A stretch of 64,000 nt of DNA from JAJPHF01 sp035293805. Lineage in GTDB: Bacteria > Chloroflexota > UBA6077 > JAJPHF01. Numbering within the stretch: the stretch's first letter is position 1; each line of letters starts with the position of its first letter. A program made the position numbers and the translations under genes. Under the pieces are notes generated by a model. That model ran no database searches. It saw only the letters and a program-made list of their open reading frames with translations, and was not told the origin of the DNA. Positions 8,370-15,643 of the stretch are shown in pieces. The stretch covers positions 1 to 64,000 of the forward strand of contig DATGMD010000002.1 of assembly GCA_035293805.1 (NCBI GenBank), in the 5' to 3' direction.

Positions 8370-9425
8370 ATGCCAGAGCGTAGCTCCGACGGCGTCCGCT
8401 TCGGGATCGTGCTGCCCACGCGCGACTTTATCGTGCGGGAGCGCATGGAGGACTGCCCCCGCATCTTCGACATGGCCGAGCGCGTGGAGGCCCTGGGCTA
8501 CGACTCAGCGTGGGTCGGCGATAGCCTCTTGGCCCGGCCGCGCCTGGAGGCGCTGACCACCCTCGCCTTCGTCGCCGGCCGCACCCGGAGACTGGGCATC
8601 GGCACCAGCGTCTTCCTGCCGCCGCTGCGCGAGCCGGTGCTGCTGGCGTATACCCTCGCCTCGCTGGACCTGATCTCGGGTGGGCGCCTGACGCTCGGCG
8701 TGGGCATGGGCGCGAAAGACCCCGCCAGCCTGCACGAGTACCGCAGCGTGGGCGTCGACCCCGACCGGCGTCTCAGCCGCCTGGAGGAGACGCTGCTGCT
8801 GCTGCGCCGGCTGTGGACCGAGCAGGCTGTCACTCACGACGGCAAGCACTTCCACATCGAGAACGTCACCGTCCTGCCGCGGCCCGCCCAGCCCCGCGGG
8901 CCGCGCATTCTCCTCAGCGTCGGCAACAACGGCGACCAGCTCTCGCCGCGGCAGCTGAACCGCGTCCTGGCGTGGGGCGACGGCATCATGCCCAGCCGCG
9001 CGCTGCCCGACGAGTACCGCCGCATCTGGGCGCAGGTGATGGCCGCGGCCGGGCAGCGTGGCCGCGACCCCGCGACGCTCACGCCGGCGCTCTACTTCAC
9101 GATCCACCTGGGTGACGACGTGAGGGCTGCCGAGCGGGAGGCCGACGAGTTCCTGCTGAGCTACTATCCGCGCCGCCACTGGGGCGACCGCTGGGGGCCA
9201 TGGGGGCCGGCCAGCACGATCCGCGAGCGCATCGACGCCTTTATCGAGGCGGGCGTGCGCCTCTTCGTCGTGCGCTTCGCGGCCTGGGACGCCCCCGCGC
9301 AGCTAGAGCGCTTCACCGACGAGGTCTTCGCCCGCTACCGCTCAGCCCTTCCCCCTCACCCCCTGCTAGCTGGCGGGGGCGAGGGCGGTCGTTCTCCCTC
9401 GCCCCCTGGGAGAGGGCCGGGGTGA
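8370..9425 (+). CDS. LLM-class (luciferase-like) F420/flavin-dependent oxidoreductase
   Basis: A 351-residue TIM-barrel oxidoreductase of the bacterial luciferase/F420-dependent superfamily. Recognisable blocks are FGIVLPTRDF at the first strand, AERVEALGYDSAWVGDS, FVAGRTRRLGIGTSVFLPPLREPVLLA, LDLISGGRLTLGVGMGAK and RLEETLLLLRRLW. Such enzymes transfer hydride from F420H2 or FMNH2; the substrate cannot be read from the sequence. The last 26 or so residues (from about ALPPHPLLAGGG) are encoded by the GC palindromic repeat at 9347 and look like an acquired tail. The gene is monocistronic and divergent from the CoA-transferase. No strong SD is seen at the ATG. Confidence 0.88.
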   Translation: MPERSSDGVRFGIVLPTRDFIVRERMEDCPRIFDMAERVEALGYDSAWVGDSLLARPRLEALTTLAFVAGRTRRLGIGTSVFLPPLREPVLLAYTLASLDLISGGRLTLGVGMGAKDPASLHEYRSVGVDPDRRLSRLEETLLLLRRLWTEQAVTHDGKHFHIENVTVLPRPAQPRGPRILLSVGNNGDQLSPRQLNRVLAWGDGIMPSRALPDEYRRIWAQVMAAAGQRGRDPATLTPALYFTIHLGDDVRAAEREADEFLLSYYPRRHWGDRWGPWGPASTIRERIDAFIEAGVRLFVVRFAAWDAPAQLERFTDEVFARYRSALPPHPLLAGGGEGGRSPSPPGRGPG

Positions 9426-9485
9426 GGGCGTCCTCCTCGTCCCTCCCCCTCTCCCCCTGGGAGAGGGTCGGGGTGAGGGCCCGCC
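9347..9485. repeat. 44-bp-type palindromic repeats, about two units
   Basis: Units of the form CTCTCCC...GGGAGAGGG followed by GGGGTGAGGGC are repeated, starting within the 3' end of the oxidoreductase gene and continuing past its stop. The family is shared with 13183-13308, 32201-32338 and 47818-47900. Confidence 0.75.
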
Positions 9486-9502
9486 CCGTCTCGCCTCCGC
9501 AC

Positions 9503-9673
9503 TCACGCCTGCGGTGGCTCGGGGGCGCCGCGCGGCTGGGCACGCACGCCGCGCTCGCGCTGGAAGCGCACGAGCTGGTCCCACGCGCGCTGACGCGCCT
9601 CGGGCGTCTCGGCCCGCTTCAGCATCTCCATGAGCATCTCTAGCTCAGACGGGGGCGGCGGGGCGTTCTCCAT
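9503..9673 (-). CDS. Small ORF, 56 aa, downstream of the decarboxylase-like gene
   Basis: The protein starts MENAPPPPSELEMLMEMLKR and ends in a Pro/Arg-rich tail, with a predicted amphipathic helix rich in Glu, Arg and Met (ARQRAWDQLVRFQRERG). The ATG is preceded by GGAGGAGAGG at good spacing, and it starts 17 bases after the stop of the gene at 9690-10649, so the two are probably one transcript. I do not recognise the family. The strong ribosome site and codon-like composition support translation; a small partner subunit of the upstream protein is one possibility. Confidence 0.6.
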   Translation of the reverse strand: MENAPPPPSELEMLMEMLKRAETPEARQRAWDQLVRFQRERGVRAQPRGAPEPPQA

Positions 9674-9689
9674 CGAGTCCTCTCCTCCC

Positions 9690-10649
9690 CTACGTGTCCA
9701 GCAGCTCTGGCACGAACAGCTCTTCCAGATCGACCTGGCGGTCGGCCATGCCCTGCTCGTGGACGTACTGCGCGATCGCCTGCATCGTGTGCTCGTTGCG
9801 TGCCATGCCGTACGGGAACGGGTCGTCGCCGAACAGCGCCCGCGTCTCCTCGACGTGGGCCACCTGCAGCGGCAGGTCGGTCGCCAGGAAGCCGCTCTGG
9901 CGCAGCAGCGCGTAGCTCTCCTCCTTCGCCGCGCAGAACGCGTCGTACAGGCGGCGCGCGAGCGAGCGGTCGCGCTCGTACACCTCCCGCCGCAGGACGA
10001 CCAGGTGCATGATCGGGAAGTAGCCCGTGCGCCGGTAGTAGTCGGCCTCGACCTGCCGGTAGTCGGGGAACAGGCGGCGCACGCGCGGCGACCCCGCGAC
10101 GAAGCAGGCCGGCTGGTGCAGGTGGATCAGCGCGTCGATCTCGCCCGCCTCCAGCATGTCGCCCAGCGCGCGGCCCGGCGGCGCGTCCGTCACGTCCAGG
10201 CCCGCCGGCAGCGGGTACGGCAGCTTCTCCGAGTCCTCGCGCACCCAGTGGATCGACTCGGGCGCCACGCCGTAGTCGTGCTGCAGGAACCCGCGCACCC
10301 AGAAGTTCGCCGTCTGGAGATACTCGGGCAGGCCCACGCGCCGGCCGGCCAGGTCCTCCGGCCGTTCGATGCCCGCCGCGGTGTTCACGTACAGCGTGTT
10401 GTGGCGGAACACCCGCGACGGGAAGATGGGCAACGCCACGAACCGATCCACGCCCCGCGCCCGCTCCATCACGTAGTTCGACGACGACAGCTCGCTCGCC
10501 TCGAACTCCGCGCCGGCGAACATGCGACGAAAGATGTCGTTCGGCAGGCCGGCGACGTACTCCAGCTCGACGCCCTCGGGGCGCACCGCGCCGGTCATGA
10601 GCGCGTGCGTGCGGTCGTAGGGCACCCCAAAGTAGCGCAGTCGCACCAC
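9690..10649 (-). CDS. 4,5-dihydroxyphthalate decarboxylase-like / NMT1-type substrate-binding-fold protein
   Basis: A 319-residue protein with the periplasmic-binding-protein type II fold used by 4,5-dihydroxyphthalate decarboxylases and by ABC substrate-binding proteins of the ABC-type nitrate/thiamine-precursor class. No signal peptide is seen, which favours a cytoplasmic enzyme-like member. Useful blocks are FRRMFAGAEFEASELSSSNYV, ALPIFPSRVFRHNTLYVN, LAGRRVGLPEYLQTANFWVRG and GEIDALIHLHQPA. The start is one of two tandem GTG codons after GAGGGAGGGC. It is followed closely by a 56-residue ORF. Whether it decarboxylates a phthalate is unproven, since I see no other aromatic-degradation gene here. 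Confidence 0.8.
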   Translation of the reverse strand: MVRLRYFGVPYDRTHALMTGAVRPEGVELEYVAGLPNDIFRRMFAGAEFEASELSSSNYVMERARGVDRFVALPIFPSRVFRHNTLYVNTAAGIERPEDLAGRRVGLPEYLQTANFWVRGFLQHDYGVAPESIHWVREDSEKLPYPLPAGLDVTDAPPGRALGDMLEAGEIDALIHLHQPACFVAGSPRVRRLFPDYRQVEADYYRRTGYFPIMHLVVLRREVYERDRSLARRLYDAFCAAKEESYALLRQSGFLATDLPLQVAHVEETRALFGDDPFPYGMARNEHTMQAIAQYVHEQGMADRQVDLEELFVPELLDT

Positions 10650-10747
10650 GCCCTCCCTCTCGCCCGTGGCTGAATCGCTCCTGGCCGCAGTGTAGGCCCA
10701 TCCGCCCCGCGCCTGTCAAGCATCGACCTTCGGCGTTGTTCGCTGCG

Positions 10748-11377
10748 CTATGCTCTAGCACGCAGGGAGAGCAGGCCTTCGCTCGTTAGAGCGTAGAAGG
10801 CAGGCAGAGCCACGAAGACCAGGAGCCCAATAACTGGCATCACAGCATAGCCGAGGATGCCCGCGACCGTGTAGCCAGCAATGCCGACCCAGGCCCGCTT
10901 GTGCTCTTCTCGGAAGAAGACTGCGTCGACACCCCGCTCCGCAAGCAGGCCGTGGCGGTGGGCCAGGTAGCTGTAGAAGACGAGCCAGCTCGCGCACATC
11001 GCCGCGGCGATGAGGGCATAGACCGCAACAGCTACCTGAATGTCAGTGGCGTTCCCTCCCCGGAACGCGTCAGACACGACCACGGTCGGAAACGGCAGCA
11101 GCGCCGTGGTGAAGAGAATGCCAAGGTTCGCAAGCCGTAGGCCTTGATCGGCGTGTCGAATGTGAGCGAAGACGGCGTGGTGGTTCAGCCAGATCACGCC
11201 GACGTAAAGGAACGACGCGAAGTAGGCAAGATAGACGGGCCATTGCTGCAGCAGCGCTGGCAGCAGCTGACCTGGCTCGTGCTGTGGACTCCGCAGATCG
11301 AGGACGAGTAGCGTGATGACGATGGCGAACACGCCATCACTGAAGGCTTCCGTCCGGTCGGTGTCCTTGTCAGCCAT
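10748..11377 (-). CDS. TMEM175-family (DUF1211) potassium channel-like membrane protein
   Basis: A 209-residue membrane protein beginning MADKDTDRTEAFSDGVFAIVIT. The FSDGVFAI motif on the first helix is the signature of the TMEM175 family, where bacterial members form tetrameric potassium-leak channels. Five or six hydrophobic helices follow (LAYFASFLYVGVIWLNHHAVF, LANLGILFTTALLPFPTVVV, VAVAVYALIAAAMCASWLVF, AGILGYAVMPVIGLLVFVALPAFYAL). The length fits single-domain bacterial members. The gene appears monocistronic, with no clear SD. Confidence 0.88.
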   Translation of the reverse strand: MADKDTDRTEAFSDGVFAIVITLLVLDLRSPQHEPGQLLPALLQQWPVYLAYFASFLYVGVIWLNHHAVFAHIRHADQGLRLANLGILFTTALLPFPTVVVSDAFRGGNATDIQVAVAVYALIAAAMCASWLVFYSYLAHRHGLLAERGVDAVFFREEHKRAWVGIAGYTVAGILGYAVMPVIGLLVFVALPAFYALTSEGLLSLRARA

Positions 11378-11500
11378 GTGCCCACGCTGCCATCAGGCGG
11401 GATACCGAGTCGAACGACACCGATCGCCAGATGAGCAATGGGCCAAGTGCTGTGTCTGGCATTCTGTCACACCGCGGCGCGCGTCAGCTTGTTCCGCCGC

Positions 11501-12463
11501 TTAGCGCGCCTGACCAGGGGGCACGGCACCCAAGCGCCCAGCCTGGTAGTCGGCGAACGCCTGGGCAATCTCGTCGGGAGTGTTCATCACGAACGGGCCA
11601 TACTGCACGACCGGCTCGCGGATCGGCAGACCGCCCATGATGTACACGTCCAGCGTCGGAGAGCGGCTCTCCTGGACCCGGTCAGCCCCCACGCGGATCG
11701 CGTCGCCAGCCGCAAGCACCGCGAGCTGTCCCGCGCGGATCGGGCGACGCTCCGCGCCGACGTAGCCGGCGCCGTTCAGGACGTAGACGAGCGCGTTGAA
11801 GTCGGGCCGCCACGGCAGGTCCACCTCCGCGCCGGGCTGGAGCGTGGCGTGGACGATCGTGATCGGCGTGTGGGTCGCGCCCGGTCCTCGCAGCTCGCCC
11901 AGCTCGCCGGCGATGAGGCGTAGCAGCGCACCGCCATCCAGTGAGCTAAGCAGGGCCACGGACTGGCCGCGGATGTCCTGGTAGCGCGGGGCGATCATCT
12001 TGTCCCGAGCCGGCAGGTTGACCCACAGTTGCAGCCCGTGAAATAAGCCGCCGCTGACGACGAGCTGCTCCGGGGGCTTCTCGATATGGAGGATGCCGGC
12101 GCCGGCCGTCATCCACTGCGTGTCGCCGTTGGTAATGATCCCGCCGCCGCCCTGCGAGTCCTGGTGCTCGAACACCCCGTCGATCATGTAGGTGACCGTC
12201 TCAAAGCCGCGGTGCGGGTGCCAGGGCGTGCCCTTCGCCTCGCCCGGCGCGTACTCCACCTCGCCCATCTGGTCGAGGTGAACGAACGGGTCGAGGTCGG
12301 CCAGCGGCACGCCGGCGAAGGCGCGGCGCACCGGGAACCCCTCCCCTTCGAAGCCGCTCGGCGCGGTGCTGATGGAGCGCACGCCGCGCAGTCGATCGCG
12401 CTGCGGATCCAGCGCGGGTACCCGAGGAAGGGCGAGAACGTTGTCGACGGTAACTGCTGGCAT
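11501..12463 (-). CDS. Pirin family protein
   Basis: A 320-residue two-domain cupin of the pirin family, a cytoplasmic metal-binding protein; some homologues have quercetinase activity or bind regulators. Metal-binding elements are HPHRGFETVTYMIDG (about residue 82), FEHQDS, and WMTAGAGILHIEKP. The last motif usually reads AGxGxxHSE, so the Ser is replaced by Ile here. The RxxRRAFAGVPLADLDPFVHLDQMG stretch is characteristic. It is the second gene of a MarR-pirin operon with a 21-base gap, which suggests MarR-controlled expression under a phenolic or redox stress. The true substrate is unknown. Confidence 0.92.
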   Translation of the reverse strand: MPAVTVDNVLALPRVPALDPQRDRLRGVRSISTAPSGFEGEGFPVRRAFAGVPLADLDPFVHLDQMGEVEYAPGEAKGTPWHPHRGFETVTYMIDGVFEHQDSQGGGGIITNGDTQWMTAGAGILHIEKPPEQLVVSGGLFHGLQLWVNLPARDKMIAPRYQDIRGQSVALLSSLDGGALLRLIAGELGELRGPGATHTPITIVHATLQPGAEVDLPWRPDFNALVYVLNGAGYVGAERRPIRAGQLAVLAAGDAIRVGADRVQESRSPTLDVYIMGGLPIREPVVQYGPFVMNTPDEIAQAFADYQAGRLGAVPPGQAR

Positions 12464-12484
12464 AGTGACCTCCTGACCTCCTGC

Positions 12485-12979
12485 TCACCGGTAGCTGAGA
12501 CACGACGAAGAGTCGATGGACCGATCCAGCCGCCGCAGCAAGCCGTGCAGGGCCCGCTGCTCCTCGGGCTCTAGGCCCGCAAGCAGGCTAGCGATCAGTT
12601 GCTCCTGGGCAGGGACCGCCTCGGCGTAGAGCCGGCGCCCTTCGGGTGTCAGCTCCAGCCGGTGGATTCGCCGGTCCTCAGGATCAGGTCGGCGTACCAT
12701 CAGCCCCGCCTGCTCCATGCGGTCGATCAGACCGCACACGTTCCCCTTGGTGACCAGCAGCCGCTCTGCCAGCTCCTGCTGGCACAGCCCTTCTGCCGAG
12801 CCGACCTGGGCGAGCACGTCGAACTGCGATACGGTCAAGCCGAAGCGGCGTAGGTGCTGCTGGCTGCGGCGCTGGATCTTGTCGTACACCCGTGCCAGCC
12901 GCATCCAGGCCAAAACACTCGCCTGCCGGTGGCCCGCGCGAACGGCCTCCCCGCCTCCCGGGTCGGTTGGTAGATGCAC
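12485..12979 (-). CDS. MarR-family transcriptional regulator
   Basis: A 164-residue winged-helix repressor. The DNA-binding part runs from about residue 47 (LTVSQFDVLAQVGSAEGLCQQELAERLLVTKGNVCGLIDRMEQAGLMVRR in outline), with the wing DPEDRRIHRLELTPEGRRL. Helices before and after it form the dimer interface. The protein has two Cys in the recognition region (GLCQQ, GNVCG), so thiol or oxidant sensing is possible. A perfect 20-bp palindrome overlapping its own promoter at 13002-13021 is the expected autoregulatory operator. Pirin follows in the same operon. Confidence 0.92.
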   Translation of the reverse strand: MHLPTDPGGGEAVRAGHRQASVLAWMRLARVYDKIQRRSQQHLRRFGLTVSQFDVLAQVGSAEGLCQQELAERLLVTKGNVCGLIDRMEQAGLMVRRPDPEDRRIHRLELTPEGRRLYAEAVPAQEQLIASLLAGLEPEEQRALHGLLRRLDRSIDSSSCLSYR

Positions 12980-13001
12980 GCCACCCCCTGCTCTGCCATC
13001 G

Positions 13002-13021
13002 ATAGTTTATATATAAACTAT
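13002..13021. promoter_or_regulatory. Palindromic MarR operator
   Basis: ATAGTTTATATATAAACTAT is a perfect 20-bp palindrome and an AT island in a GC-rich genome, 22 bases upstream of the marR-type start codon. It overlaps the predicted -10 box. Its size and symmetry match sites bound by MarR dimers, so autorepression of the MarR-pirin operon is inferred. Confidence 0.8.
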
Positions 13022-13039
13022 TCTCAGACAGCGTTTCAA
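13010..13039 (-). promoter_or_regulatory. Sigma-70-type promoter of the MarR-pirin operon
   Basis: On the minus strand TTGAAA (13034-13039) and TATATA (13010-13015) are separated by 18 bases. The -10 element lies inside the operator palindrome. Confidence 0.65.
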
Positions 13040-13182
13040 GCCCAGCGGTTGCGGGCGCAGGAGCACCCGCAGACCTGTTTCCAAACTCACCTTGCGATCA
13101 GTAGGGTCGGGGCGCCGCTTGCTGCGCCCTGCCCGGTCGCCAGCCGTCCTAGTGCCCGAGCGAATCCGGTGATGGGGCGTCC

Positions 13183-13308
13183 CACTCCCTCTCCCGCTGG
13201 GAGAGAGTCGGGGTGAGGGCCGGTCCCTCCCCCTCTCCCTCTGGGAGAGGGTCGGGGTGAGGGCCGGTCCCTCCCCCTCTCCCTCTGGGAGAGGGTCGGG
13301 GTGAGGGC
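13183..13308. repeat. Tandem array of a 44-bp palindromic repeat
   Basis: About two and a half direct copies of a 44-bp unit with the hairpin core CCCTCTCCCTCTGGGAGAGGG. Two of the units are essentially identical. The block lies in the 840-base region between the MarR gene and the thiamine-diphosphate enzyme. A dispersed segment (core GCTTGCTGCGCCCTGCCCGG) at 13117-13140 also recurs at 33032-33060. Confidence 0.85.
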
Positions 13309-13373
13309 GTCCCCGCGTCCTCCCCCGCTCCCTCCGGACGACCGCCCCCCTGCCAATGCGTTCATAGTAGAGA

Positions 13374-13639
13374 GGCCGCGAGGCGCGCCGGAGAGCGCCT
13401 GCTAGCTCGCGCGACGTGGTCGCCTATCTTACGCCGTACACGCCTCCCCGCGCCCGCCGCCCGCGCCCGGCCCGGGGCACCCCGCCCCGCCGGCCCGGCC
13501 CGCGGCAGGAGAGCCAGGGAGTATCGTACGGCGTAAACGATGCGACCTTCCGCGCCTGACCAGCACGCAGAAACCCGCGCCCGGCCTAGCAGTTAACCAC
13601 CCGGTAAAGGAGCATCGTTTGACCGTTCCTCGGCTAAAC
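13374..13639 (-). repeat. Large dispersed repeat, copy A (about 266 bp)
   Basis: The minus strand of this interval aligns end to end with the plus strand of 31801-32065, differing mainly by substitutions and a few short indels. Long identical blocks include GAGGAACGGTCAAACGATGC and CGCGGAAGGTCGCATCGTTT. Internal inverted arms are 13428-13438 with 13526-13536 (11 bp, perfect) and AAACGATGC/GCATCGTTT about 70 bases apart. The copy ends 181 bases before the start codon of the thiamine-diphosphate enzyme. I see no convincing coding potential or terminal inverted repeats. Confidence 0.85.
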
Positions 13640-13819
13640 GCATACACCCGACAGCGGGGCCGCGGACGCCACCAAGCGCGGCGCCCCGCACCGCCAAACC
13701 GCGGAGGACACGCCGCGAGGGCCGGACTCGGCCGGCGTGCCGAGCCCGGGGCGGCGCGTGGTAGAGTTAGCCGCGCGGGCGGCACCACGGCCGCCGACAG
13801 AGACAAGGGGGTCGGAGCG

Positions 13820-15544
13820 ATGGGCACGGTGACGGGAGCCGAGCTGCTGGCGCGGGCGCTGCGCGCCGAGGGCGTCGACACGATCTTCACGCTGATCGGC
13901 GACCACATCCTGCCCGTGGCCGACGCCGCCTTCGAGCACGGCATTCGCTTCGTGGACACCCGCCACGAGTCGGCCGCCATGCACATGGCGGATGGCTGGG
14001 CGCGCACAACCGGCCGTACCGGCGTCTGCATGGTCACCGGCGGCCCGGGCCACGCCAACGTCATCGCCGGGCTGGCGGTCACCTACCTCGTCGAGACGCC
14101 AGTGGTGCAGATCAGCGGCCGGCCCGACATCGCCCAGGAAGGCCTGCTGGCCCTCCAGGAGCTAGACCAGCTCGGCATGGCCGCGCCCGTGACGAAGGAC
14201 GCGGCCCTGGTGCGCGCGCCGGCCGACATTCCGCAGGCCGTGGCGCGGGCCTTCCGGCTGGCCCGCGCCGGCCGGCCCGGGCCGGTCCACCTCACCGTGC
14301 CGCTCGACGTACAGGACGCCACGGTGGACGACAGCCGCGTGCCACGCCTGCCCGCGGTCGGTGCGCGGGCAGAGAGCCGCGCCACGCCCGACGCCGCCAG
14401 CGTCGAACAAGCGCTGGCGATGCTGCGCGCCGCCGAGCGACCCGTCGTGATCGTCGGCGCGGCCGCGCGCTACGGTGTCGCGCCCGAGGCGCTCGCCGCC
14501 CTGGCCGAGCGGGAGCGCCTGCCCGTCTTCACCGTGGAGCAGGCGCGCGGACTCCTGGCCGACGACCACCCGCTGAGCTTCGGCTACGCCGACGTGACGC
14601 TCAACGCCGCCGCCCGCTACCTCCGCGAGGCCGACGTGCTGCTGCTCATCGGCAAGCGCCTCGACTGGCGCATCGGCTTCGGCCGGCCGCCCGCCGTGGC
14701 GCCCGATGCGCGCGTCATCCAGGTCGAGGCCGATCCGACCGAGGTGGGCCGCAACCGCGCCGTCGACCTCGCCCTCGTCGGCGACCTCGGCGCCACGGTA
14801 GACACGCTGGCCGCCGTGCCCCCGCCCCCTACCGCCAACACTCCATCGTCCGCGCGCGCCGCCTGGCTCCACGCGCTGCACGCTGCGCGCGAGGAGCACT
14901 TCGCCCACCTACGCCAGCTGGCCGACGACCCAGAGGCGCCGCTGCACCCGATGACCGTTGCCCGGGCCGTCGAGCCGTTCCTGGCGCCCGACTCGATCGT
15001 CGTCATGGACGCGGGTGACTTCGTGCAGTGGCCGCGCGCGTACCTGCCCGCCCGTTGGCCGGGCCGCTGGATTCGCACCGGGCCGCTGGGTCACCTGGGC
15101 GTCGGCCTGCCGATGGCGCTCGGCTGCCAGGTGGCGGCGCCCGACGCGCGGGTGACGCTGTTCATCGGCGACGGCGGCCTGGGTTTCTACTTCATGGAGC
15201 TGGACACGGCCGTGCGCCACAACCTGCCCGTCGTCGTGGTTGTCGGCAACGACGCCACCTGGGGGATCGACAACGGCTACCAGCTCGCGTACTACGGCCG
15301 CGCGGTCGCCACCAACCTGCGCCCCGTGCGCTACGACCGGCTGATGATCGACCTGGGCGGCCACGGCGAGCGCGTCGAGCGGCCCGACGACCTGCCCGGC
15401 GCGCTCGAGCGCGCATTCGCCGCGGGGCGCCCCGCCCTCGTCGACGTGGCCCTGCGCCGTATCCCGAGCGCGCTCGCGGAGGCGACGATGCGCCGCCGGC
15501 TGGGCGATACGCCGCCCAAAGTCGATCTGAGCCGCTGGCGGTAA
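13820..15544 (+). CDS. Thiamine-diphosphate-dependent enzyme (acetolactate synthase / 2-hydroxyacyl-CoA lyase-like)
   Basis: A 574-residue enzyme of the pyruvate-oxidase/acetolactate-synthase superfamily with three domains. The N-terminal PYR domain carries the catalytic Glu50 in DTRHESAAMHMADGWAR and the block MVTGGPGHANVIAGLA. A central nucleotide-binding-like domain follows, and then a PP domain with the ThDP motif FIGDGGLGFYFMELDTA...VVGND. It shares features with oxalyl-CoA decarboxylases and 2-hydroxyacyl-CoA lyases as well as acetolactate synthase large subunits. No regulatory subunit gene is adjacent, which argues against housekeeping IlvB. The ATG at 13820 follows GTCGGAG; a longer ORF from 13619 runs through repeat DNA. 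A dehydrogenase gene follows after 99 bases. Confidence 0.85.
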   Translation: MGTVTGAELLARALRAEGVDTIFTLIGDHILPVADAAFEHGIRFVDTRHESAAMHMADGWARTTGRTGVCMVTGGPGHANVIAGLAVTYLVETPVVQISGRPDIAQEGLLALQELDQLGMAAPVTKDAALVRAPADIPQAVARAFRLARAGRPGPVHLTVPLDVQDATVDDSRVPRLPAVGARAESRATPDAASVEQALAMLRAAERPVVIVGAAARYGVAPEALAALAERERLPVFTVEQARGLLADDHPLSFGYADVTLNAAARYLREADVLLLIGKRLDWRIGFGRPPAVAPDARVIQVEADPTEVGRNRAVDLALVGDLGATVDTLAAVPPPPTANTPSSARAAWLHALHAAREEHFAHLRQLADDPEAPLHPMTVARAVEPFLAPDSIVVMDAGDFVQWPRAYLPARWPGRWIRTGPLGHLGVGLPMALGCQVAAPDARVTLFIGDGGLGFYFMELDTAVRHNLPVVVVVGNDATWGIDNGYQLAYYGRAVATNLRPVRYDRLMIDLGGHGERVERPDDLPGALERAFAAGRPALVDVALRRIPSALAEATMRRRLGDTPPKVDLSRWR

Positions 15545-15643
15545 GCGTCGCCGACCCGCTGGGAGCGCGGCCGTCCCGGCCGCCCGGTCCCCCTCGGGGG
15601 CTCCGCTGGCGTGCGCCAGACGCGGCAAGGCAAGGAGGCAAGT

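Noticed and set aside
13183..13308. CRISPR array candidate
   Set aside because: The units are directly tandem 44-bp palindromes without unique spacers, and there are no cas genes.
13619..13819. N-terminal extension of the ThDP enzyme
   Set aside because: The added 67 residues are Arg-rich and run into the dispersed repeat; the ATG at 13820 has a GGAG site and begins the PYR domain at the expected place.
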